Translations under genes and position numbers: made by a program | In this document: positions 32,833 to 40,425 of the stretch, piece after piece | How positions within the stretch are numbered: position 1 is the first letter of the stretch | Layout: each line of letters begins with the position of its first letter | The notes under the pieces: model-generated | Told to the model about the DNA's origin: nothing | Database searches by the model: none | The model's input: only the letters and a program-made list of their open reading frames with translations | Source: Planctomycetota bacterium | Lineage (GTDB): Bacteria > Planctomycetota > Phycisphaerae > FEN-1346 | Direction: 5' to 3' | Assembly (NCBI GenBank): GCA_030602705.1 | Contig: JAUVZF010000007.1 | Location: 1 to 64,000, forward strand | DNA length: 64,000 bases

Positions 32833-33732
32833 CTACCGCTGGAGATGGAGCGTCACCAGCGGTTTGAATGGATCAAACGACTCGTTCATGGTCCACGCCA
32901 TGGCTCGCAGCAGAATGATCCGAAAGTAGGGATCGTTGAACGTGAAATAGTTGTGGCCGGCAAGCGTGACGAAAACTTTGCCCCGGCCTACCTCCTTTGT
33001 CCACATGACCGGCCACTTCTTGCCGTCCAGATCTTCGATCTTGGGAGGACCCTTTAATGGTTTGTTTGCTATTGCCGGGCCGGCGGGCGAAGTCACGAGG
33101 GGGGTGACACCTGCCGGGTCTCCCCTCAACTGCCAATAGAGTTCCTCCGCCAGATCGAACTTTGCCGGAAAGCCTTTGAAGATGGGAGATTTTCTTGCCG
33201 CGTCAGTAAGAGTCACCGGCGTGGGCAACACGCCCCATTTGGTGGCGCCCTTTCTGTGGTCCCATGCCATCCCAATGCGCTTCGACAATTCTTCACCCGA
33301 CCCCTGCATCACTGCCATGTGAATAAAGATCAATCCACCGCCGCGCTTCTGATAGGCGTCGATGAGATCGTAATCCCACCCGCCGCGCGGCCACAAATAG
33401 AAAACCACCAGGTCGGCTTTTTCCCATAGTTCCTTCTTGGGGAAATACATGGAGGCAGCGACCGTGACGCGCGGGACCTGGGGCAGAAGCACGTTCACGT
33501 AGCGGTCCATGACCCAGGCGTATTCGTGGGTCTCTCTCGCGTGGAGTTTGTCGATGCCCCAGACCCAGACGATGTTAAGGTCGCGCGACGGTTCTTTCCC
33601 GGTAGTCGGCCCCAGGATCTTTGCGACCGCCTCCTTGCTCCTGGCCGGTGGTTTCTGCCAGGGAAACTGCGCGCTGGATGTCGAAGAAATGGTCAGCAAA
33701 AGCACAACGATGCAGGCGGCTCGATATCGCAT
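32833..33732 (-). CDS. Secreted ThuA-like (trehalose-utilisation) domain protein
   Basis: A 299-aa protein with a signal peptide (M-R-Y-R-A-A-C-I-V-V-L-L-L ... S-A-Q). ATG 33732 follows GAGGAG. The body shows the class I glutamine-amidotransferase-like ThuA fold: W-V-W-G-I-D-K-L-H start region, the strand A-D-L-V-V-F-Y-L-W-P, the G-G-G-L-I-F-I-H-M-A block, an E-E-L-Y-W-Q block, and near the end P-V-M-W-T-K-E-V-G-R-G-K-V-F followed by G-H-N. ThuA domains are abundant in planctomycete exported proteins tied to sugar metabolism, but the biochemical role is not settled. The frame remains open upstream into a recombinase remnant, which I exclude. Confidence 0.8.
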   Translation of the reverse strand: MRYRAACIVVLLLTISSTSSAQFPWQKPPARSKEAVAKILGPTTGKEPSRDLNIVWVWGIDKLHARETHEYAWVMDRYVNVLLPQVPRVTVAASMYFPKKELWEKADLVVFYLWPRGGWDYDLIDAYQKRGGGLIFIHMAVMQGSGEELSKRIGMAWDHRKGATKWGVLPTPVTLTDAARKSPIFKGFPAKFDLAEELYWQLRGDPAGVTPLVTSPAGPAIANKPLKGPPKIEDLDGKKWPVMWTKEVGRGKVFVTLAGHNYFTFNDPYFRIILLRAMAWTMNESFDPFKPLVTLHLQR

Positions 33733-33779
33733 GACAGGACTCCTCAAGCAAGCGGGCTCGTAAAACACTGCCGCACGAG

Positions 33780-33990
33780 TGGCAACACGGTCGTTGACCG
33801 GGAATGACTCACTTTGCGCCTCCCGTTGACGGAGAGGCCTTGGGCACATGGAAGGCTCGCCCATGTCGGCGGCGTGGCGAACGTGGTGGAAGAAGATGAA
33901 CCGCTTCGCCCACCGGCAGTACGTCTGCTCGGTACGGCGGCTGGTGTGACGGCTTCGGAGGGATTGGCGGAGCTGGTCAAGTGGCTTGGG
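33780..33990 (-). pseudogene. N-terminal fragment of a tyrosine recombinase (integron-integrase-like)
   Basis: The minus strand encodes P-K-P-L-D-Q-L-R-Q-S-L-R-S-R-H, then S-R-R-T-E-Q-T-Y-C-R-W-A-K-R-F-I and F-H-H-V-R-H-A-A-D-M-G-E: the SAM-like N-terminal domain of phage/integron integrases. The frame is lost after M-G-E-P. A neighbouring frame continues with L-S-V-N-G-R-R-K-V, the expected next block, before similarity ends near 33790. The catalytic C-terminal domain is missing. It lies next to direct repeat copy A and upstream of the ThuA-like gene. Confidence 0.75.
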
Positions 33991-34028
33991 CCTCCGCTCC
34001 CGCGGAGACTCGGTAATCCCCCGGTCGG

Positions 34029-34170
34029 ACGTTCCCACGTTGTCATCCGCTTGCCGCAATGGCGACACCTGCCTTCGCCAAGGCTTCGGCGGGCCTGCTC
34101 CCGCCGACGGACGATTCGGCCGCCTGAAGCCCGGCGGGTGTAGACTACCGAGAAGTGTCTGCAGCCGCAA
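34029..34170. repeat. Direct repeat copy A (left boundary of the HTH islet)
   Basis: Contains TGCCGCAATGGCGACAC and CGCCTGAAGCCCGGCG, then GTAGACTACC and GTGTCTGCAGCCGCAA. Copy B at 36575-36689 has the same blocks in the same order and orientation. Copy A has an extra 30-40 bp inside, holding CGCCAAGGCTTCGGCGG, a small palindrome also present at about 37412. The copies bracket about 2.4 kb of unusual genes. Confidence 0.65.
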
Positions 34171-34219
34171 TGCTCTTGAGTGAAGGGAGAACGCAAAGAA
34201 GTCGGGGGAACGCACAGGC

Positions 34220-34456
34220 TCAGTTGAGGTACGGCATGGCGATCTCCCGCGTGCGGTGCCGCCGTTCGCGGTTCGCGAACGTATTGACGGCCCGCGCGCG
34301 GCTTCGCCCGGACAGGTGGGCGAGCCACGCCTCCTGCACCGCCTCCTCGCGGTCAGCGTGCGGCACGAGGCCGAGTTCCGCCTCGAGCCGCACCGCATCA
34401 CACGTTGGAGGAAACTCGTCCACCGTAGCCTCGGCGAAGGTGGGTGCCTGCATCAT
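34220..34456 (-). CDS. Small hypothetical protein in the islet
   Basis: About 78 aa from ATG 34456 (M-M-Q-A-P-T-F-A-E-A) to the stop at 34220. It is rich in Glu, Arg and Ala, with D-R-E-E-A-V-Q-E-A-W-L-A-H-L-S-G-R and F-A-N-R-E-R-R-H-R that resemble a short helical DNA-binding protein such as part of a sigma factor region. No clear ribosome binding site is seen and the frame is open further upstream without sense. It may be a remnant or a small cassette gene. I do not assign a function. Confidence 0.4.
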   Translation of the reverse strand: MMQAPTFAEATVDEFPPTCDAVRLEAELGLVPHADREEAVQEAWLAHLSGRSRARAVNTFANRERRHRTREIAMPYLN

Positions 34457-34774
34457 CCGGCCTGTACCGATACGAGGAGTGGTAACTCGGACGAGAAAAG
34501 GCCCCGGCAGGCAAATTGCTCCGTATCTGTAAGTGGCCGGGACGAATCCGCCGCATCCAGCGGGGTCGACGGGCTGTGGTATCGTACTTGGTGATCCGCT
34601 GCCAAGGATAGCGGCATTTCCGGCGTCGGTGCCACCCACCTAAGCCATGGCGGATGACCGGCGCCTTGCCAAGGTTGGGGACTTGCGAACCCCCAGAGCA
34701 GCGGGATGGGTGCCTTTCCAGCCCACCAGGCGCCGATCTTCACGCGACAAGGTCCGTGTAAACCCTTTTGCTAG

Positions 34775-34853
34775 CGTGTGTTACACGAAATCGTGCAACG
34801 ACCAAGAAAAATCTTGCGTCGTGCATTGACTTTCACGCATCATGCACTATAAT
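34775..34853 (+). promoter_or_regulatory. Near-consensus promoter with operator-like repeats before the HTH gene
   Basis: -35 TTGACT (34826-34831), 16-bp spacer, -10 TATAAT (34848-34853, perfect). Upstream are the palindromes CGTGTGTTACACG (34775-34787) and ACGAAATCGT (34785-34794). The motif TCGTGCA recurs at 34791 and 34819, and CATGCA at 34841, the last inside the spacer. Together they form an arrangement expected for a repressor-controlled promoter. The obvious candidate repressor is the XRE protein encoded 58 bp downstream. The local sequence is clearly AT-richer than the surroundings. Confidence 0.6.
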
Positions 34854-34911
34854 AACAGTAGGCTCAGCGGGCTGTGCATCGCAAGGGGTGGCAAGCGAGA
34901 AGGAGATAGCA

Positions 34912-35556
34912 ATGCCTACGAAGAACCACGATGGTGGGCCTGTGGACCCGGAAGAGCACATCAGTTCGGTCTGGGAGTTTGAGGACGAGGACCAGAAGAG
35001 GGAGATGCTTGAGCCGATTACGCGAGAGAATTGCGGCACCAAGTTGAAGCTGGTCCGGGAGGTGTCAGGGCTCAGTCGCAAAGATCTGGCAGAGGTCATT
35101 GGAGTCGCCGAATCGACGATCTACCGGTTGGAGAAGAGGCACACGTTGCCAAGCGCGAGTTTCATGCTCAGGCTCAGCGGCCTAGTTGCGATTGGATACG
35201 CGAAGTACTCCAAGATGAGCGAGGCGGACAAGGAGAAGGTGTCGGAGTATATCGGCGCGGTCGGGGGAGTCACCGCTGGGATTGGTGGAGCGATCGGCGC
35301 CATCTCAGTCAGCGGCGCTGTTGCGGGGCTCTCCGCGGCTGGGATCACCTCCGGGCTAGCCGCACTCGGTGGAACCATGTTGGGGGGCCTGGCAGTTGTC
35401 GCGACGATCCCCATGGCAGCAGGGGCGGCCGGTTACGGTCTTGTGTGGGGCATCAAACAGATCTGCAAGGCCAACACGCTCGCCTGCAAGGAAGTAGACG
35501 GCCACTGGGAGATTGTGCCGAAGGCGCCGGAAGACGCGGAGGAAGACACCCATTAG
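34912..35556 (+). CDS. XRE-type HTH protein fused to a glycine-rich hydrophobic (membrane) segment
   Basis: A 214-aa protein, ATG 34912 with AAGGAG 6 nt upstream. Residues about 42-92 form a Cro/XRE helix-turn-helix (K-L-K-L-V-R-E-V-S-G-L-S-R-K-D-L-A, then A-E-S-T-I-Y-R-L-E). Residues about 114-182 are almost only Gly, Ala, Ser, Val, Ile and Leu with G-x3-G spacing (A-G-I-G-G-A-I-G-A-I, S-G-L-A-A-L-G-G-T-M-L-G-G), enough for two or three membrane helices of glycine-zipper type. The acidic tail follows. A DNA-binding head tied to a pore-like membrane part suggests a membrane-tethered regulator or a self-controlled toxin. The first is the simpler reading. It is first in a run of four co-oriented genes. 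No family is recognised. Confidence 0.75.
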   Translation: MPTKNHDGGPVDPEEHISSVWEFEDEDQKREMLEPITRENCGTKLKLVREVSGLSRKDLAEVIGVAESTIYRLEKRHTLPSASFMLRLSGLVAIGYAKYSKMSEADKEKVSEYIGAVGGVTAGIGGAIGAISVSGAVAGLSAAGITSGLAALGGTMLGGLAVVATIPMAAGAAGYGLVWGIKQICKANTLACKEVDGHWEIVPKAPEDAEEDTH

Positions 35557-35572
35557 GGAAGGAGCGCGTCCA

Positions 35573-35788
35573 ATGTCGGATAGGACCTGGGAACAGATGG
35601 ACGGCTGGGAGAAGGCCTGGGAAGTCACAAAAGTTGTTGGGGGGCTAGCCCTGATCGTTCTTGCAGTCTTGTCAGGTGGTAGCCGTGTTCAGTCGGGCTT
35701 CAGTCATCCTGGCAGCGGGAGCGTTTGGACCGTCGGCCATGGCGGGGAAAAGGGCTATGGTTCCTGGAGTTCATTCAGGCACAAGTAG
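35573..35788 (+). CDS. Small protein with one predicted membrane helix
   Basis: 71 aa; ATG 35573 with AAGGAG 8 nt upstream and only 16 bp after the HTH gene, so surely the same transcript. Residues 1-16 are Trp- and charge-rich (W-E-Q-M-D-G-W-E-K-A-W), 17-35 hydrophobic (V-T-K-V-V-G-G-L-A-L-I-V-L-A-V-L), and the rest Ser/Gly-rich. This is the layout of a small membrane peptide, possibly an immunity or toxin partner of the preceding protein. No homologue is recognised. Confidence 0.65.
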   Translation: MSDRTWEQMDGWEKAWEVTKVVGGLALIVLAVLSGGSRVQSGFSHPGSGSVWTVGHGGEKGYGSWSSFRHK

Positions 35789-35804
35789 TACAGGAGGACT
35801 GACA

Positions 35805-35954
35805 GTGGGTAAAGAGAAAGACACCGACTGCGACGAGCGGTTCGACAACCGTCTTGGCGGAGATCGAGTGGCCGACAAGGAACGGGGAACGGTGTACTCG
35901 CCCAAGCAGATCGACGAGATGAAAGAGAAATCAGACGAGAAACGAGACGCGTAA
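35805..35954 (+). CDS. Tiny charged protein, third gene of the islet
   Basis: 49 aa with GTG start and a perfect AGGAGG (35792-35797) 7 nt upstream; 16 bp after the preceding stop. The product is extremely charged (K-E-K-D-T-D-C-D-E-R, D-K-E-R-G, E-M-K-E-K-S-D-E-K-R-D) and probably disordered. The regular spacing and strong ribosome binding sites across these genes argue that it is translated even though it is very short. Confidence 0.6.
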   Translation: MGKEKDTDCDERFDNRLGGDRVADKERGTVYSPKQIDEMKEKSDEKRDA

Positions 35955-35997
35955 ATTCCACGCTTGGTACAAAGATCGGGAAGGGGTCAATGGAACC

Positions 35998-36525
35998 ATG
36001 CAAACGGAGAACCGCGACCTGGCGCCGGACGAGCAATCTCTGATTGCGTCGCTTCTTGAGGAAATGGCAGGGTTTTCTGAAACGGTCGGCGACAACTGTC
36101 TGGATGATCTGCCGAGGCACTTGGGTTTCGGGGACACGTTGAAGCTAGCCGACATTCGGCGCGAGACATTAGTAGCCATCCTGTTCGCGACGGGTCGTGT
36201 TCTATCTGACTTGTACGAACCCGAGATTGCCGAGCGAGTGGCATCGGGGTTGGCGTCTGGCGGTTTTCTGAAGAGATGCTTGGCAGGAAACACGGGCGAG
36301 TTCAACACGCTCGATGACTTGCTCAAGAACCGTTTCGAGTGCTACGTAAAGGCGAGGAGTGACCCTGTCGCCGAGAATGAAACCTTGCGCTGTACTATGA
36401 TGGGTGTTGTGGCGGCTTGCAGCCTTGGCTTGGAAGACGAGGCGCGAATGCAGTTTGCCGCGCATGTGGGTGCCCACATTATGGTATGGCGGGAGTGCCT
36501 GCGCCGCGCTCTTTTAGAGCAGTAA
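35998..36525 (+). CDS. Uncharacterised 175-aa soluble protein, last gene of the islet
   Basis: Helical, acidic protein without signal peptide or membrane helix. It starts M-Q-T-E-N-R-D-L-A-P-D-E-Q and contains an A-D-I-R-R-E-T-L-V-A-I-L-F-A-T-G-R-V-L-S helix and two Cys residues. GGAAGGGG lies about 10 nt upstream of the ATG. It is co-oriented with and 43 bp after the tiny charged ORF. No family is recognised. Its end lies 50 bp before direct repeat copy B, so it belongs to the bracketed segment. Confidence 0.65.
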   Translation: MQTENRDLAPDEQSLIASLLEEMAGFSETVGDNCLDDLPRHLGFGDTLKLADIRRETLVAILFATGRVLSDLYEPEIAERVASGLASGGFLKRCLAGNTGEFNTLDDLLKNRFECYVKARSDPVAENETLRCTMMGVVAACSLGLEDEARMQFAAHVGAHIMVWRECLRRALLEQ

Positions 36526-36574
36526 TAGTTCCCCCAGGCGGTTGAGGACGAGTCTGTACGCCTCACCCACCCGC

Positions 36575-36689
36575 CTTCTCCCATGTCGTCATCCGTCTGC
36601 CGCAATGGCGACACTCCCGCCAGCGTACGATCCGACCGCCTGAAGCCCGGCGCGTATAGATTACCCGGAAATGTCTGCACCCGCAAGCG
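36575..36689. repeat. Direct repeat copy B (right boundary of the HTH islet)
   Basis: Carries GTCATCCGTCTGCCGCAATG, GCGACAC, CGCCTGAAGCCCGGCG, TATAGATTACC and ATGTCTGCACCCGCAA, matching copy A (34029-34170) in order and direction with roughly 80 percent identity by eye over the shared blocks. No recombinase fragment follows copy B. Confidence 0.65.
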
Positions 36690-36904
36690 CGACGTTCCAG
36701 CCCGCGTTTCTCCTTCGTTGCGTTCTCACTCACCGCTTGCTCCTCTGGAGTTCAGACAGCCTGATTCGCTTACGCTTCTCGCGCCGACCGCCCACCGTGA
36801 CCGTCGAGGCGGGCCACTCCAAGCACCGCCGCCGCGACGTGCAGCCCATCCGGCCCGGACCTGGCCGAGCGACTGAGGCCCTGCCTGGCAGACAAGGAAC
36901 CAGG

Positions 36905-37069
36905 GCGGCCGGTCTCCCGCGCGCAGCGCATTTGCAGCGAGCAGATACCCCGGGACGCCAAGACCTGCCATGACCCGCCAAGACGAGGGGCCGCGGGCCG
37001 GGAAAGAAAAAGGCGCGCAAGTTTGGCAAATACGACCACTTGCACGCACTTGTCATCATACGTCAATGG
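36905..37069. repeat. Repeat abutting the 3' end of tRNA-Arg(TCT), shared with the 57.1-57.3 kb locus
   Basis: Starts with CGCGCGCAGCGCATTTGCAG and ends ACCACTTGCACGCACTTG plus a GTCAATGGC tail that touches the tRNA 3' end. The locus at 57110-57272 has the same parts in the same order (GCGCGCAGCGCATTTTCAGC ... CCACTTGCGCGCACTTGCCG ... GTCAATGG), also touching a tRNA-Arg 3' end. A shared flank next to two different tRNA genes suggests the ends of a tRNA-targeting integrative element. Confidence 0.6.
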
Positions 37070-37142
37070 CGCGCCTGCCAGGACTCGAACCTGGAACCTA
37101 CGGTTTAGAAGACCGTTGCTCTCTCCGTTGAGCTACAGGCGC
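37070..37142 (-). tRNA. tRNA-Arg (anticodon TCT)
   Basis: A 73-nt cloverleaf on the minus strand: 7-bp acceptor GCGCCTG/CAGGCGC, D stem GCTC/GAGC, anticodon stem ACGGT/ACCGT with loop CTTCTAA (anticodon TCT), T stem CCAGG/CCTGG with loop TTCGAGT, discriminator G. CCA is not encoded. It decodes AGA codons. A repeat described separately touches its 3' end. Confidence 0.93.
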
Positions 37143-37249
37143 GCGCCCAAAACGCCTCCGGCGCTGCCATTATCGGGGCCTCGGTCCGTGGTTGTCCATA
37201 GGAATCCGCATTCCCCTCCGGGTCGCGGCTGAAAGGGCCGTTGGCCGGT

Positions 37250-37720
37250 TTGCCGCTTGCCCGGATTCAGGCCGTTCTCGGCGCTCTCTCCGTGCCCTCC
37301 GCGCCCTCTGCGTTAAGATCTGTCGCCGTTGCCGTTCGCCGTTGGCATTCGGCATTCGGCGTTTGGCATTCGGCATTCGGCCCTGCGAGTACGCGCTCCC
37401 CTCTCCGCCTCCGCCAAGGCTTCGGCGGACAAGCGGGTCGTGGCTAAAAGGGCCCTTGGCCGTTTGCTGTTGCCGTTGCCGTTCGCCGTTACCCAGTAAC
37501 CGCCGTTCTCTGAGTTCTCTCCGTGCCCTCCGCGCCCTCTGCGTTAAGATCTGTCGCCGTTGCCGTTTGCCGTTACCCTGATTGACGCCGTTCTCTGCGT
37601 TTCGCTCCCTTGCGGTCGCGGCTCGGAACGGGCCGTCTGCCGTTTGCCGTTACCCGGATTCAGGCCGTTCTCTGCGTTCTCAGCGTCCTCTGCGGTTAGG
37701 GCCGTTGCTTTTTAATCCCA
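37250..37720. repeat. Low-complexity dispersed repeat field (CTCTGCG / GCCGTTGCCGTT type)
   Basis: Repeated blocks such as CTCCGTGCCCTCCGCGCCCTC, TGCGTTAAGATCTGTCGCCG and GTTGCCGTTCGCCGTT occur three to four times with variation, and TTGGCATTCGGC is tandem at about 37341-37380. The CTCTGCG(T/G)TTAA part is the same repeat type as the inverted element between groES and groEL. No gene is supported here. Confidence 0.65.
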
Positions 37721-37780
37721 AATCCGAAATCGCTTCCTTCCACCCCTATTCCCTATTCCCTGTCCCCTGTTTTTCGGCCG

Positions 37781-37840
37781 TTTTGTTAGAACTCTAACAA
37801 AATCCCTGCCCCTCCCTCCATTTTGTTAGAACTCTAACAA
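37781..37840. repeat. Two copies of a perfect palindrome TTTTGTTAGAACTCTAACAA
   Basis: TTGTTAGA-AC-TCTAACAA at 37783-37800 and again at 37823-37840, exactly 40 bp apart (about four helical turns), in an AT-rich spot of a GC-rich genome. The form is that of paired operator sites. No gene follows closely on either strand, so a role is uncertain. Confidence 0.6.
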
Positions 37841-38342
37841 CTTTTCGGCCTCTGCGGCGCCGCGCTCGCCGGTTGCCTTTCGGCCTTGGTGACTTACATC
37901 AATTTTGCCCCCTCAAAAACCCCTCAAAAACCGAACAAAACGGAACAAAAACGGACAAAAACGGACACATAAATCGCAAAAACGGATCAAAAACCAGCGC
38001 GTTTTGCCTTACCTATCTTAACATTCGAGGCCAAATCGCCCCTCACGGCCCAGAATCAAGGATCGGAACCAAAAAAAACGCGCATTTGCCCGTTTCGGCA
38101 AGGTGCAATTTGACGTAAGTGTTATGCAACCGGACGCATGTGTCGCCAACCAGCCGGCTTCGGTTGAGCCCCATGTGGTGCCGGAACACGTTCTGCGGCG
38201 CTGAGTATGAGCGGTTGCGAGTCAACATGCTGCTCTCCGGCGCCCGGCCCGCGCGCACTTCGAGGACGCCGAGGACACGTTGAGGGTCTGCAAGAGCAAC
38301 GACGGGCTGAACCCCGCGCCCGCCGTCGGAGGCAACGCCAGC
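37841..38342. other. Gene-free stretch with A-rich short repeats
   Basis: About 500 bp between the palindromes and the TPR gene. It holds CCCCTCAAAAAC twice and four to five spaced copies of (GA/GG)ACAAAAACGG-like units (37930-37990), then unique sequence. An open frame of 81 codons (37873-38118) is made largely of those repeats and has no ribosome binding site, so I do not call it a gene. Confidence 0.5.
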
Positions 38343-40076
38343 CTACCCATGGAGCCTTGCCAGACGGAGGAAGTAGTCGGCCCACTTGAAGCCCGGGTCC
38401 AGGCGGCGAACCTCGGCCTGCAGGTCGGTGGCGTCGGCGAAGCGGCCGCTGAAGTAGTACACGTACACCAGCAGGAACTTCATTGTGGCCAAACCCGGCC
38501 GCAACTCCACCTGCCGCTCGAGGTTCTTCAGATGCCGACCGTATTCGTCGGCGTCGCCGTAGAACTCCTGAAGGCGGAACTCGAACAGGCGCCACTCGGG
38601 CTCGATGTCCAGGGCCTTGTCCAGGTACCGGAAGGCCTGGCGGAACTCGCCGTTGGCGTAGGCCGCATGCGTCATGGCGAACAGCGCGAAGGGGTCCTCG
38701 GGGCTGGCCTTGTGGGCGCGGCGGTAGGATTCACCCGCGAGGGTGAACTGGCCCATGAAGAAGCGGAAATCGCCGATCCTCATGTGCTCCTTGTACGAAT
38801 CGGCGCCTTCGCGGAGGGCCTGGATCAGTTCGGCCCGCGCTTCGGGGCTCAGGGCAGGTTGTTCGAGGCCCGTCATTTCGTCAGCCGCACGCCGGAAGGC
38901 CGGGTCAACCGGCCAGCGAACCGCCTCGGCCACGGCACCACGCTTCATGACCGAGAGCAACCCTTTGGCAGCCTGGTCGGCGGCAGCGAGTTTCGCCAGA
39001 CGTTTCTCGGCCTCGTCCCAGCGTCCCTGGAACAGGTCGAGGAAGGCCATGAGGAACCCCAGTTCGGGGTCGTCGGGCTGCTTGGCGAGTTGGGCTTCGA
39101 GTTCGGCCCGGGCGTCGGCCAGATCGTCGGGGTTGCGGAAGAGGTCCTGGAAGTTCGAGCCGACGATGCGGGTTTGGTCGGGCCAACCCTCGGCCATCAC
39201 GAGCGAGCCGCGCAGTTCCTGTGCCGCACGCCGAAGGTCGCGCGCCCCCAGAAGGCACAGCCCCAAGGCCCGCCGGGCCGTGGCGTTGGTGGCATCGCGC
39301 CGTGCGAGGACTTCCCACGCCTGTGCGGCAAATTTGTAGCGACCGTTGTTGAACAGGTAGTTACCGAGGCCCGCCAGTTGCGTGTCGTAGAGTTGGTCCA
39401 TCTTGGTGCCCTTGTCAGGCGGACGCCCGGCCAGCAGGCCCTCCATAAGGTCGAGGAACCCCGGCTCGCCGAGGCTCTGCTGCACATCGTCCGTGAACGG
39501 GGCCAGAAAGACTTCGGGCTCCACGGTCCCGCCGCCCACCAGGTCGGTTCGCGAGAAGAATCCGTAGCCGATGCCCGGCCGGTCGAGGATCGGGAAGGGA
39601 AACATGAACTGGCGGAACCCAAAACCGAGGCGGCCGGGGCTGATGTCGCCCTTCTTGCGGATCCGCTCGGCCAACGCCAGGGTCATCTCCTTCAACTTGC
39701 GGAAGCGTCCCCGCTTCTCGAAATTCAGCGAATCGATGCTTCGGACGCGAGTTAGCGTTAGTGGGGTCAACCCGGGTCCCGGTGCGAGGTCTCCCGGGCC
39801 AACTCGTTGCCACGTGCTACGCGCCAGGGACACATTGATGCCGCGGGCCGCCAGGTAACTGGCCCCCTGGGGCGCTGGTTTCCTGGCGAACTGCCCCCCG
39901 GTAGCGTACCCCATGCTATAACCCAAGGTGCGATGGATCCTATAGGAAGGCAAATTCCTGAGAAACCTCGTGCTGGGTCCGCGGCCCACGTCGCGCAACG
40001 CCCCCTGGCCCCTGGCCCAGGGCGAGGCAAGCGCACCGACCAGAAATACCAACAGCATGACACCTGCGTCTCGCAT
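38343..40076 (-). CDS. Exported TPR-repeat protein
   Basis: About 577 aa from ATG 40076, beginning with a signal peptide (A-G-V-M-L-L-V-F-L-V-G-A-L-A-S-P-W-A-R-G-Q). The N-terminal third (to about 190) is a Gly/Arg-rich region without recognised motif. The rest contains tetratricopeptide-like helices: G-L-G-N-Y-L-F-N-N-G-R-Y, A-R-R-A-L-G-L-C-L-L-G, F-F-M-G-Q-F-T-L-A-G-E-S-Y-R-R, A-A-Y-A-N-G-E-F-R-Q-A-F and Y-Y-F-S-G-R-F-A-D-A. TPRs mediate protein contacts, here in the periplasm. No neighbours suggest a complex. Longer in-frame starts upstream (up to 40115) are possible but would precede the signal peptide. Confidence 0.8.
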   Translation of the reverse strand: MRDAGVMLLVFLVGALASPWARGQGALRDVGRGPSTRFLRNLPSYRIHRTLGYSMGYATGGQFARKPAPQGASYLAARGINVSLARSTWQRVGPGDLAPGPGLTPLTLTRVRSIDSLNFEKRGRFRKLKEMTLALAERIRKKGDISPGRLGFGFRQFMFPFPILDRPGIGYGFFSRTDLVGGGTVEPEVFLAPFTDDVQQSLGEPGFLDLMEGLLAGRPPDKGTKMDQLYDTQLAGLGNYLFNNGRYKFAAQAWEVLARRDATNATARRALGLCLLGARDLRRAAQELRGSLVMAEGWPDQTRIVGSNFQDLFRNPDDLADARAELEAQLAKQPDDPELGFLMAFLDLFQGRWDEAEKRLAKLAAADQAAKGLLSVMKRGAVAEAVRWPVDPAFRRAADEMTGLEQPALSPEARAELIQALREGADSYKEHMRIGDFRFFMGQFTLAGESYRRAHKASPEDPFALFAMTHAAYANGEFRQAFRYLDKALDIEPEWRLFEFRLQEFYGDADEYGRHLKNLERQVELRPGLATMKFLLVYVYYFSGRFADATDLQAEVRRLDPGFKWADYFLRLARLHG

Positions 40077-40215
40077 AGCACACCGCCTAATGAGTTGGCT
40101 CATTGGCCTGCCCATCTTTTATTATACGCCGCCCGTGCCTTCGTCCGCAAGGGGGTGCGGTCATCCCACTCATGGTGCAATTGGTTACATGCCAGTGGCA
40201 CGAAAGGGGGTCGCG

Positions 40216-40425
40216 ATGCCAAGAAAGAGTCTTCTGGTGAAGGTGTCGGCAGGCCTGGACGGGTTTCTAAAGCCAATCTTGGTGGTGGCGGAGCGAGTCG
40301 GCCGTCGCTTCATCGGCCGAAGTGTCTCGCGGAGCCACTGCCATCAACGTGAGCGTCTCACGGCTTTGCCCGTCTGGGCCGTCATCGACGCCGCTCTGAA
40401 ACCAGGGGGCCGAAGTTCACCATAG
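40216..40425 (+). CDS. Possible small hypothetical protein
   Basis: A 69-codon frame (M-P-R-K-S-L-L-V-K-V-S-A-G-L-D-G-F) with AAAGGGGG 6 nt upstream of the ATG. It begins with a plausible amphipathic helix but becomes Arg/Ser-rich. The remaining ~620 bp between the TPR gene and groEL shows no other coding signal. I list it only as possible. Confidence 0.25.
   Translation: MPRKSLLVKVSAGLDGFLKPILVVAERVGRRFIGRSVSRSHCHQRERLTALPVWAVIDAALKPGGRSSP

Noticed and set aside
37023-37232. Plus-strand ORF over tRNA-Arg (A-R-T-R-T-W-N-L-R-F pattern)
   Set aside because: This peptide is the well-known spurious translation of antisense tRNA sequence, not a gene.
37250-37720. Regularly repeated blocks considered as a CRISPR array
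   Set aside because: Unit lengths and spacers are irregular, the units are degenerate, and no cas genes are in the window.
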